A stretch of DNA of 64,000 nucleotides from JAIBJN01 sp963748205. GTDB taxonomy: Bacteria > Actinomycetota > Thermoleophilia > Gaiellales > Gaiellaceae. Where the stretch lies: contig CAVVIB010000023.1 in NCBI GenBank assembly GCA_963748205.1, forward strand, positions 62,001-126,000, given 5' to 3'. A program made the position numbers and the translations under genes. Under the pieces are notes generated by a model. That model was not told the DNA's origin and did not search any database. It saw only the letters and a program-made list of their open reading frames with translations. This document shows, piece after piece, positions 53,767 through 61,775 of the stretch; the stretch's first letter is position 1, and every line of letters begins with the position of its first letter.

Positions 53767-54998
53767 GCGCGTCGGACGAGGCCGTCGACCGCCTGTTCCG
53801 GGAGGAGTCGGGGCGGGCGGTCGCGGCGCTCATCCGCGTCCTCGGCGACTTCGACCTCGCCGAGGAGGCGGTCCAGGACGCGTTCCTGGTCGCGCTCGAG
53901 GTCTGGCCGCAGCGCGGGCTGCCCCGCAACCCCGGTGCGTGGATCACGACGACGGCCCGGAACAAGGCGATCGACAGGATCCGGCGCGCCCGCAGGCTCG
54001 AGGACAAGGTGCGCGAGCTGGAGGCGCTCGTGCCGGCGGGCGAGGAGGACGAGATCGACGACAGCTCCATCCCGGACGATCGGCTCCGGCTGATCTTCAC
54101 CTGCTGCCACCCGGCCCTCGCGCCGGAGGCGCGCGTCGCGCTGACGCTGCGGACGCTCGGCGGCCTGCAGACACCCGAGATCGCGCGCGCGTTCCTGACC
54201 ACGGAGTCGGCCATGCAGCAGCGGCTCGTGCGCGCGAAGCGGAAGATCGCCGGCGCGCGCATCCCGTACGTCGTCCCGCCCGACCACGAGCTGCCCGACC
54301 GGCTCGCCTCCGTGCTCGCCTCGCTCTACCTCATCTTCAACGAGGGCTACGCGGCGACGGCCGGCGAGGCGCTCGTCCGCCGCGAGCTCTGCGCCGAGGC
54401 GATCCGCCTCGCCCGCGTCCTCCGCTCGCTCATGCCGGACGAGGCCGAGGTGGCGGGCCTGCTCGCGCTCATGCTCCTCCAGGACTCCCGCCGCGACGCG
54501 CGCACGGGCCCGGACGGCGAGCTGGTGCTCCTGGAAGACCAGGATCGCCGGCTGTGGGACCGGGCGCAGATCGAGGAAGGTCTCGACCTCGTCGCCCGCC
54601 TGCCCCTGAAGCCTTACGCGCTCCAGGCGGCGATCGCTGCAGAGCACGCCCGCGCGGCGACTCCGGAAGCGACCGACTGGAGGCGCATCGTCGACTTCTA
54701 CGACCTCCTCGCCTTAGCCGCGCCCGGGCCGGTCGTGAAGCTGAACCGCGCAGTCGCGGTCGCGCTGGCCCACGGCGAAGAGTTCGGGCTGGAGCTGATG
54801 GTGCCGCTCGACGACGAGCTCGACGGCTACCACCTCCTGCACTCGGCCCGAGCCGATCTGCTGCGTCGGCTGGGCCGCGACGAGGAGGCCGCCGAGTCCT
54901 ACTCGAGGGCGCTCGAGCTGGTCACACAGCCCGCCCAGCGCGCGTTCCTCGAGCGCCGCCTCGCCGAGGTCACGGGACGACCCACTCGAGGTCTCTGA
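53763..54998 (+). CDS. ECF-type sigma factor with long C-terminal helical domain
   Basis: About 411 residues. Sigma region 2 is VDRLFREESGRAVAALIRVL and AEEAVQDAFLVALEVWP, region 4 is LTLRTLGGLQTPEIARAFLT, and a DUF6596-type C-terminal domain has SLYLIFNEGYAATAGEALVR and VVKLNRAVAVALAHG. It likely directs RNA polymerase to stress promoters. The start is odd: AGGAGG at 53750-53755 stands seven bases before a GTA at 53763, with no ATG, GTG or TTG in frame nearby. GTA may be a rare start or a misread GTG. It follows the YCII gene with a four-base overlap. Confidence 0.88.
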   Translation, partial: VGASDEAVDRLFREESGRAVAALIRVLGDFDLAEEAVQDAFLVALEVWPQRGLPRNPGAWITTTARNKAIDRIRRARRLEDKVRELEALVPAGEEDEIDDSSIPDDRLRLIFTCCHPALAPEARVALTLRTLGGLQTPEIARAFLTTESAMQQRLVRAKRKIAGARIPYVVPPDHELPDRLASVLASLYLIFNEGYAATAGEALVRRELCAEAIRLARVLRSLMPDEAEVAGLLALMLLQDSRRDARTGPDGELVLLEDQDRRLWDRAQIEEGLDLVARLPLKPYALQAAIAAEHARAATPEATDWRRIVDFYDLLALAAPGPVVKLNRAVAVALAHGEEFGLELMVPLDDELDGYHLLHSARADLLRRLGRDEEAAESYSRALELVTQPAQRAFLERRLAEVTGRPTRGL

Positions 54999-56785
54999 CC
55001 GCGAGCGGCAGCGAGACGACCTCGCCCGAGATCGGCGCGACGAGCAGGATCGACTGCGGTGTCGCCACGGCGGCAATCCCCTGATCCGGAGACCACGTGA
55101 CCGCGCGGCCGTTCGGGAACGTGAGCGCGCGCCGGCCGCCGTTGTCGAAGAACACGACCCCGCGATCGGTCTCCGCGGCCACGATCCCGGTCGAGCTCAC
55201 ACGGAGCCGTTCGATCATCTGCGTCGTGAACGACGGCGACATCGCGAGCTGCCCGGTCGTCAGCAGGGCGAGGGTCGCCGTCTCGCCCGAGCGCACCGCC
55301 GCCCAGAACTGGTCGTCCCGCACCCACGCGATCTCTTCGAGCGCGGAGGGGCGGCCGAGCAGCTCGCTGAGCTTCTGCCGAGACATGAGGAGGCGCTCCG
55401 CGTCTGCGACGGTCCGGAAGAGCTCGCCGTCACGGATGAAGGTCAAGGTTCCGTCGGGCATCCAGGCCGGCGCACAGGCACCCGGATAGCCGACGAGGAG
55501 CTCGCCCCCTTCGAGGACGTCGAGGGCCTGATTCCGACAGATGGCGACGCGATCTCCGCCGGGTTGTGGACGGTCATTCTCGGCGAGGATCTCGTCCTCG
55601 GGCCCGAGCGTGAAGCGGCAGGGGCCGCGATCCCCCGCAGGCTGCTCGGCCCAGGTCAGGTCTGGAATCTGGAGGGCGTGCAGGCTGCAGCCGTCCTCCT
55701 CCGGGACGGGACACGACGAGGCGGCCGGAGGCTCCGGTGGGGCGGAGCCAGCCGCGCGCCTCTTCGGCCTGGGAGAGCGCGTCGGGCGACTCGGGGCCTC
55801 TCCAGTCGAGGTCGTTGGCGACGAGCGCGAACCGCTCGACCTCATCCGCGTGGCCGGGGGTGAAGACGTAGACGCTCGGCATCGGTGGCGACCGCCATCT
55901 TGTCCTCGTCGGGCGACCAGGCGACCGCCCGGGTGCCTTCGAGCTGCGGAGACTGGAGCAGGTTCCCGTTGAAGTCGTAGAGCCCGAGCGTGTCGGTCAG
56001 CACGGCGTAGTACGTGCCGAAGGGGCTGCTCCAGAGGTCCCGGACCTCGCCGAGGAAGTCGGTCGAGGCGAATGGGAGGCCGTCGTCGAAGACCGAAACC
56101 AGGTCGAGCGACGGCGCCGCTGCGCTGACGTCCGCGACGGAGCTGGGCGACCAGCCTGTCCTGGTCGAGCCAGTGGTGCTCCACCACGCGCAGGTTCCTC
56201 AGGAAGCCGACGCCCGGGAGCGTTCGGATGCTCGGTCACGACCATCCGCAGCCGGTTCTCGGAGACCACGGTCCGTCCCTCGGGCCAGTCGCGGATCTCG
56301 CCGTCCGCGAAGTACGTCAGGGTCCCGTCCGGCCGCCAGGCGGGTGACGTCCCGCGGATGGGCTCGCCCTCGGGGCCGGCGTTCGTCGCGACCTGGATCG
56401 CGGCGCCGTCCGTCCGGAAAAGGCGACCTCGCCGCGGGTCGGCGTGCGGGTCCCATGCCGGTCGTCTCTTCGCCGACCCGCGTCGCGTCGGGCGAGAGCG
56501 TGAACTGTGCACTCGTCCCAGTTCGGCGCGTCGGTCGGCCGGATGTCGGGCAAGCTCGGCCGCCCGGAGCTCGCAGCCCTCGTCCGTGTAGTAGAGGGTG
56601 CCGCTCACCGGGTCGGGCTCGTCGAGGGGCACGAAGTTCGTGCCTTCGTCCGCCTCCGTAGACGGCGTTGGCCGTTCCTCGGGCTGCGCGGCGGGATCGC
56701 CGTCGCCGCGCAGCGCGTCCCAGCCCGCGGCAAGAGCGATCGCCGAGACGGCGACGACGACGAGCAGGGTTCCACCTCGCCGCAT
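54970..56785 (-). CDS. Membrane-anchored beta-propeller protein with multiple frameshifts
   Basis: The start is MRRGGTLLVVVAVSAIALAA, one N-terminal span, then a propeller-like ectodomain with repeats such as GTSPAWRPDGTLTYFADGEI, PAWMPDGTLTFIRDGELF and RAVTWSPDQGIAAVATPQSI. Segments that belong together lie in different frames, with at least four changes between 56540 and 55560. A real, decaying pseudogene is as likely as sequencing error. Intact length would be about 605 residues. It resembles WD40-like/TolB-type sensor propellers. It overlaps the sigma gene end by 29 bases. Confidence 0.6.
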
Positions 56786-56824
56786 CTGCCGAGGATACGC
56801 CGCCCGCAGGGCGGCCGTTCCGCC

Positions 56825-57388
56825 TCAGCCGGACGGCTGCTCGGAGCGCCGCGGAAGCCGCGGCAGGCGCGCGCCCGTGGCCGAGAAGACGAGCACGACC
56901 GCGCCGAGGGCGATGACGACGTCGCCGACCGAGTACACGTTCGTGAGCGGCACCCAGTCCGGGGCCGCGAAGCGGTCGACGAGCCAGGAGAGGTTGGGCT
57001 CGGCCGCCGCGACGCTGTTGTGCATGACCTCGAAGTCGAGGCCCGCCGCCTGCATCGCGTCGGGCGTCGCAGGCATGCGGCCGCCGTTGGTGAGGATGGC
57101 CGCGAGGTTCAGCGCCATGCCGGCGGCGACGATCTGCGCTCCGAGGATGCGCCGGTTGACCGCGGCCGCCGCGAGCAGGCAGCCGTACGAGACCAGCCAG
57201 AGCACCTTGGCCGTGTCTTCGCCGGTCGTCCACGGGAGGAAGGCGAAGGGGAAGGCGACGATCTGGATGCCGATGGCGAGGAAGAAGAGCCAGAGGCCGC
57301 GGAGCTGGAGCTCGGCGACGCGCCCGAGGCGGCCGCCGAAGGCGAGCGCAAGCGGGATCGCGAGGGCGATGGGGAGGAGCTGGGCCAT
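56825..57388 (-). CDS. DUF5317 family membrane protein
   Basis: A 187-residue protein with about five spans: LLPIALAIPLALAFGG, LRGLWLFFLAIGIQIVAF, VSYGCLLAAAAVNRRILGAQ, an extracytoplasmic NGGRMPATPDAMQAAGLDFE loop and the last span SVGDVVIALGAVVLVFSATG. The NGGxMP and NVYSVGDV motifs are those of DUF5317, common in actinobacteria beside signalling genes and of unknown function. Its start codon lies two bases from a long hairpin that also contains its ribosome site (GGAGGGG). It follows the GGDEF-HD-GYP gene on the same strand. Confidence 0.85.
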   Translation of the reverse strand: MAQLLPIALAIPLALAFGGRLGRVAELQLRGLWLFFLAIGIQIVAFPFAFLPWTTGEDTAKVLWLVSYGCLLAAAAVNRRILGAQIVAAGMALNLAAILTNGGRMPATPDAMQAAGLDFEVMHNSVAAAEPNLSWLVDRFAAPDWVPLTNVYSVGDVVIALGAVVLVFSATGARLPRLPRRSEQPSG

Positions 57389-57389
57389 T

Positions 57390-57555
57390 TAGTGCCCCTC
57401 CAGGCAATGCACGCCCGCTTCTGCCCCGCGATCACGCGGCGCCAGAGCCCACCCTCGCCCTTGCCAAGGCTGCAAGCCTTGGCTGCGTCCGAGTGCGACC
57501 TCTGGCTTGGTGCTCGCGACGCAGAATCTGGGGTGAATTACCTGAATGGGCACTA
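57390..57555 (-). repeat. 166-bp inverted-repeat hairpin filling the gap before DUF5317
   Basis: The ends TAGTGCCC and GGGCACTA are perfect inverted repeats, and the arms pair imperfectly (roughly three quarters of positions) inward to the perfect apex GCCAAGGCT-GCA-AGCCTTGGC. On the minus strand the element starts at the TAG stop of the GGDEF-HD-GYP gene and ends just before the DUF5317 ATG, with the latter's GGAGGGG ribosome site inside the closing arm. It differs in sequence from the 167-bp foldback family but is alike in size and placement. Confidence 0.8.
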
Positions 57556-59382
57556 CGCACTCGCCTCCAGGTGCGAGTCGGATTCCGAGCTCAGGCCGCG
57601 CACGACGCAGCGCTCGAGGGCGCTCACGATCTCCGGGTCGAACTGCGTCCCGGCGCGGCGCCGCACCTCGGCCAGCGCCTCCGTGACGGAGCTCGCGTTG
57701 CGGTACGTGCGGTCGGTGGTCATGGCGTCGAAGGCGTCGGCGACGAGGATCATGCGGGAGCCGAAGGGGATGTCCTCGCCGGCGAGGCCGTCGGGATAGC
57801 CGCTGCCGTCCCAGTGCTCGTGGTGGTGGAGCACCCAGGAGTCGACCGGCTCGATGCCGAGTCCTTCGAGCAGCGAGTGCCCGAACTCGACGTGCGCGCG
57901 GACGAGCCTGCGCTCGTCGGGCTGCAGATAGCCGGGCTTCTTGAGGACCGTGTCCGGGATGGCGATCTTGCCGAGGTCGTGCAGGAGGGCGGCGAGCTTC
58001 AGCTGCTGAGTGGTCTCGTCGTCGAGACCCAGCTCGCGCGCCATCGCCTCGACGAGCTTGGCGACGGCCTCGGAGTGCTCGCCGGTGTAGGTGTCCTTCG
58101 AGTCGACGATGCGGATGAGGTTCTCCGCGGCGCGCAGGCGTGCCTGGCGCTCGGCCAGCTCGGTCAGCTCGTTGGGCGAGTAGACGCGCACGACCGACGG
58201 GCTGTACACGCACGAGCGGTTCTTCCCGTGGCGCTTGGCCCAGTAGAGGGCGCCGTCGGCGACCTGCTGGAGCTCGTCGGGGCTGGACGCGTAGCCGGGG
58301 TACGACGCGATGCCGACGGTGATCGTCACCGGCTGGCCGTGCGGGAAGTCGGTCTGGGCGATGCGCTCGTGGAGGTCCTCGACGAAGCGGTACGCGTCCT
58401 CCTCGTTCTCCTCGAGGAGAAGGGCGAACTCGTCGCCGCCGAAGCGGAACGCGGCCACGTCGTCGCGGCCCTCGACGAACAGGCGCGAGAGCTCGACGAG
58501 GATCTGGTCGCCGAGCGGGTGGCCGTACCGGTCGTTGCAGCCCTTGAACTCGTCGACGTCGACGAGGCAGAGCGAGACCTCGCCGCCGGACTCCTCCGCG
58601 CGCTCGAGCGCCTCGCGGAGGCGGCTCTGGTACGAGCGGTGGTTGCCGAGGCCGGTGAGGCTGTCCGTGAGCGCGTCACGCGTCGCCACCTTGGTGGAGA
58701 GCGCGGAGCGCTGGTAGAGCGTGAGCGTGAAGAGCGGGCCGGCCAGCAGGACGAGGAGCTTGGGGTCGGTCGTCCAGAGCGACGACGCGAGCGCGGCCAG
58801 GAAGGCCATGATCACGAAGGCGGGGCCGGAGTGGCGCAGGTTGTCGCGCAGCAGGTGGAGGAACCGCTCGCCGGAGAGGATCGCGAGCGCACCGCACACC
58901 AGCACGATGTTCACGATCACGTAGAGCGCGCCGCCCGTGAAGGCAAAGAGGGTGAGGCGGGTGGTGTCCAGCCCGGGAGCGTGTCCCAGGAGGAACGTGG
59001 GCAGGGCCGAGGAGAAGGCGGCGAGGCCGTAGACCGCCGCGTTGAAGAGCGAGCGCATGAGGGGCCGGCGCTCGACCATCTGCGAGATGAGGACGCCGCC
59101 GATCGCGCTGAGGACGGCGTACTCCCAGCCGAAGAGGATCTGGCTCGACACGACGAAGACGAACGCGAGCGAGACGACGCGCTCGTTCTCGACGTCGAGC
59201 GGGACGGGCTTCATGTCCGCGAGGAGCGCGAGCCCGAAGAAGAGGATCACGCCGACCCAGGTCGAGAGGTTCGGCGGCTCGAGGGCGACCCTCACCACCG
59301 CCCCGGCCGTCACGGGCAGAGCGACGCCGAGAACGGCGGCGATGTACCAGTAGAGCCGGGGCGGGTAGCCATGGGTGTTCAT
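57553..59382 (-). CDS. Membrane GGDEF and HD-GYP c-di-GMP signalling protein
   Basis: A 609-residue protein: about eight N-terminal spans (residues ~10-230), a GGDEF domain (TDSLTGLGNHRSYQSRL, FRFGGDEFALLLEE, ~245-405), then an HD-GYP domain (LLHDLGKIAIPDTVLKKPG, HHEHWDGSGYPDGLAGEDIP, VADAFDAMTTDRTYR). GGDEF makes and HD-GYP degrades c-di-GMP; both active motifs are intact. The product-inhibition RxxD motif before GGDEF is not present. Start ATG at 59382, without an obvious ribosome site. A 32-codon peptide gene ends 41 bases upstream. Confidence 0.93.
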   Translation of the reverse strand: MNTHGYPPRLYWYIAAVLGVALPVTAGAVVRVALEPPNLSTWVGVILFFGLALLADMKPVPLDVENERVVSLAFVFVVSSQILFGWEYAVLSAIGGVLISQMVERRPLMRSLFNAAVYGLAAFSSALPTFLLGHAPGLDTTRLTLFAFTGGALYVIVNIVLVCGALAILSGERFLHLLRDNLRHSGPAFVIMAFLAALASSLWTTDPKLLVLLAGPLFTLTLYQRSALSTKVATRDALTDSLTGLGNHRSYQSRLREALERAEESGGEVSLCLVDVDEFKGCNDRYGHPLGDQILVELSRLFVEGRDDVAAFRFGGDEFALLLEENEEDAYRFVEDLHERIAQTDFPHGQPVTITVGIASYPGYASSPDELQQVADGALYWAKRHGKNRSCVYSPSVVRVYSPNELTELAERQARLRAAENLIRIVDSKDTYTGEHSEAVAKLVEAMARELGLDDETTQQLKLAALLHDLGKIAIPDTVLKKPGYLQPDERRLVRAHVEFGHSLLEGLGIEPVDSWVLHHHEHWDGSGYPDGLAGEDIPFGSRMILVADAFDAMTTDRTYRNASSVTEALAEVRRRAGTQFDPEIVSALERCVVRGLSSESDSHLEASA

Positions 59383-59423
59383 GGTCGGTTACGCAGGTGA
59401 GGTGGTGGAAGCGGGCTGCCGGT

Positions 59424-59522
59424 TTAGTACCAGCGGAACCCGGCACCGGCTGCAACGGCATAAGCCGTGATGGCGCCGACGACGAGCATTGCCCGAACGT
59501 AATGGTTCTTCCATCTAATCAC
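59424..59522 (-). CDS. Unannotated 32-residue single-span peptide before the GGDEF-HD-GYP gene
   Basis: GTG start at 59522 with a perfect AGGAGG (59532-59537) nine bases upstream, followed by 32 codons and TAA. The peptide begins VIRWKNHY, has a hydrophobic core AMLVVGAITAYAVAAGAG and ends FRWY. It is too small for usual gene finders. The peptide gene before the next GGDEF-HD-GYP gene (61552-61644) has the same length class, Trp4-Lys5 and an aromatic C-terminus. It probably sits in the membrane with its basic end inside. Confidence 0.7.
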   Translation of the reverse strand: MIRWKNHYVRAMLVVGAITAYAVAAGAGFRWY

Positions 59523-59678
59523 GCGCGCTCACCTCCTTCCGCTGGGAGACATTGGCCACAGGAACGCGCGCGGCCGTTGTGCCTCAACCAACGGTTTTGG
59601 AGGAACTTTGCAACAGCCTCAAGAGAGGGATAAACCGCGTTTTCGCCGGTTTGTAACCGGTATGAATGCGACGCCGTG
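59523..59678 (-). other. Structured leader/intergenic segment upstream of the 32-residue peptide gene
   Basis: Minus-strand features in order: a perfect hairpin CCGGTT-ACA-AACCGG soon after the upstream gene's stop, an overlapping arm AAACCGGCG-AAAA-CGCGGTTT, CCTC-TCTT-GAGG, then the ribosome site. It could be a terminator for the upstream gene plus the leader of the peptide gene. It did not match the known c-di-GMP riboswitch classes by eye. Confidence 0.4.
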
Positions 59679-61542
59679 CTAGGCGCTGTCGGCGCCGACC
59701 AGCTGCAGCCGCGGGTGGTCGAACTCCGCCTTGAAGGCGGCGACGACGTCCGGGTCGAACTGCGTGCCGGCGCAGCGCTCGAGCTCCGCGATGGCGCGGT
59801 CGTGCGAGAGGCGGCCGCGGTAGACGCGATCGGTCGTCATCGCGTCGTAGGCGTCGGCGACGAAGAGGATCCGGGCGCCGAGCGGGATGTCCGCGCCGGC
59901 CTTCTGCTCCGGGTAGCCCGCGCCGTCCCAGCGCTCGTGATGGTGCAGGACCCAGGTCGCCACGGGCTCGACGCCGAGCGAGTCGAGCATCCGGTAGCCG
60001 ATCTGCGGGATGGCGCTCGAGCACGAGCCGCTCGGCCTCGTTCAGCGGGCCGGGCTTGCGGAGGATCTCCTCCGGGATGGCGAGCTTGCCGAGGTCGTGG
60101 AGGCTGCCGGCGAGGCGTGTGAGCTCGATGGCCTCCGTGTCGAGGCCCATCCGCTTGGCCACGCGGGCCGCGAGCTCGCCGACCATGTAGGAGTGGCTGC
60201 CCGTGTAGGCGTCGCGGGCGTCGACGGCGTGCGCGAGGCTGGCCGCGGCACGCAGGCGGGCGGCGCGGTCGGGGCCCTCGGCCAGCCGGCGCAGCTCCTG
60301 GATGCCTGCGATGTCCGGCCGGTAGACGCGAACGGTGTTCTTGCCCTGCTCCTTCGCCATGTAGAGAGCGCTGTCGGCGACGCGGACGAGGTCGGCCCGC
60401 TCGACGCCGTGCTGGGGGTAGGTGGCGACGCCGCCGGACATGCTGAGGAACTCGCCGCTCTCGAGGGGCTTCTCCGCCAGGCGCTCGATGACCGAGCGCG
60501 CGATCGAGAGCCCTTCGTGCTCGTCGCGCCGGGGCAGCAGGAGGGCGAACTCGTCGCCGCCGAGCCGGAAGGCCTCGCCGCCCTGGCGCAGGCGGGTGGC
60601 GACCTGCGCGAGGACGCGGTCGCCGATCGGATGGCCGTGACGGTCGTTGACCTGCTTGAAGTTGTCGATGTCGAGGAGGACGAGCGTGAGCGCGAAGCCC
60701 TCGTCCTGCGCCTTGTCCAGGTCGTGCTGGAGGCGCTCGTGGAAGTGGCGGTGGTTGCCGAGCCCGGTCAGCGGGTCGGTGAGCGCCAGGCGCATCGCCT
60801 TCAGCGCGCTGTGCACCGAGCGCTGGTAGAGCGCGATGGCGACGAGCGGGCCGACGAGGGCCGTGGCGAGGAACGGCGACCGCTCCCAGAGGACGGCCAG
60901 CATGAGGCTGACCGAGGCCATGATCGAGAAGGGAACGGCCGTCCAGTAGATCGAGCGCTCGAGCAGCGGCATGAACGGCTCGCGCGACCAGCGCGAGATG
61001 ATGCCGGCCGTGAGCGGGATGTTGATTGCGTAGAAGGCCGCGGCCCCGAGGATGACCTCGACGAAGAGCCCGCCGACCCCGTTGTGGGCGCCGACGAGCG
61101 CGGCGGCCGCCCCTGCGGCTCCGCCGCCGAGCGCGTAGACGGAGCTGTTGTAGGCGAGCCGGATGGCCGGGCGGCGCTGGACGAGCTCGATGGACGCCCG
61201 GGCGATGAACCCGATGAGGACCGCCGGCGCCCAGCCGTAGATGACGGCCGCGCCGACGATGAAGACTGCCGTGAGGGAGACGCCGCCCGACGAGATGCCC
61301 TCGATCGGGACGGGGTACGCCTCTACGAACGTCGCCGCGACTGCAAGCGCAAGGACGCCTCCGAGCATGGCCATGCTCGGGGCGGAGAGCCCGAGGGACA
61401 GCACAGCGCCGACGAGAGACGCCGCGGCCGCAAGCGCAACCGGGACCAGAAGCGGGAGAAGCCGGGCGGTTTCTCTAGAAACCCCCGGCCTCGCCGCTTC
61501 ACCCGACGCGCTCTCGGGCGAGCGAATCGGACGTACCTTCAC
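59679..61542 (-). CDS. Second membrane GGDEF and HD-GYP protein (frameshifted)
   Basis: About 621 residues with the same plan as the protein at 57553-59382: N-terminal spans to ~230, GGDEF (TDPLTGLGNHRHFHERL, FRLGGDEFALLLPR) and HD-GYP (LHDLGKLAIPEEILRKPGPL). The frame breaks at a GGG run at 60007-60009 (CCC on the coding strand, where CC restores RHPQIGYRML). The rest, in the next frame, has HHHERWDGAGYPEQKAGADI and VADAYDAMTTDRVYRG. No RxxD inhibition site is seen. GTG at 61542 lies nine bases after the stop of a 30-codon peptide gene, suggesting translational coupling. Confidence 0.92.
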
Positions 61543-61551
61543 TTTACTGGC

Positions 61552-61644
61552 TTACCAGTGCCAGCCTTCGGCCTCGCCAAGGAACGAGGCGAGGACGGTG
61601 GCCGCAACGAGCAGGTACGCCAGCTTTGCCTTCCAATGCAGCAT
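61552..61644 (-). CDS. Unannotated 30-residue single-span peptide before the second GGDEF-HD-GYP gene
   Basis: ATG at 61644 with GGGAGA seven bases upstream, 30 codons, TAA at 61552-61554. The peptide begins MLHWKAKL, has the core AYLLVAATVLASFLG and ends GWHW. It shares Trp4-Lys5, one predicted span and an aromatic tail with the peptide at 59424-59522. Its stop lies only nine bases before the GTG of the GGDEF-HD-GYP gene, so translation of the two should be linked. Confidence 0.7.
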   Translation of the reverse strand: MLHWKAKLAYLLVAATVLASFLGEAEGWHW

Positions 61645-61710
61645 CTGATCTCTCCCATTGGTAATCGGACGCCTGACGTCACGAAGTATCCGGGGCGCCG
61701 GCCGCGTTCA

Positions 61711-61754
61711 CATCCCCCGTACGAGGGATTGGTCAAAAGCCCTGCTCATCCCCC
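61711..61754 (-). promoter_or_regulatory. Two GGGGGATG direct repeats upstream of the peptide/GGDEF operon
   Basis: On the minus strand GGGGGATG occurs at 61754-61747 and again at 61718-61711, 36 bases apart, about 70-110 bases before the 30-residue peptide gene. The first overlaps a CCCC-AGAA-GGGG hairpin that could end the NlpC transcript. Two equal boxes at about 3.5 helical turns could bind a regulator; none is known. Confidence 0.35.
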
Positions 61755-61775
61755 TTCTGGGGTACTTGTGCTGTT

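Noticed and set aside
59523..59678. c-di-GMP riboswitch before the peptide gene
   Set aside because: The segment has hairpins and an AAACCGGCGAAAA-type stretch, but the order of conserved blocks of the GEMM-I and GEMM-II classes could not be found. It is kept only as a structured leader.
8170..60009. Broken genes read as selenoproteins with in-frame UGA, since the sel machinery is present
   Set aside because: In every case checked the conserved sequence continues in a different frame, not after a UGA in the same frame, and the gene lengths are off by one base.
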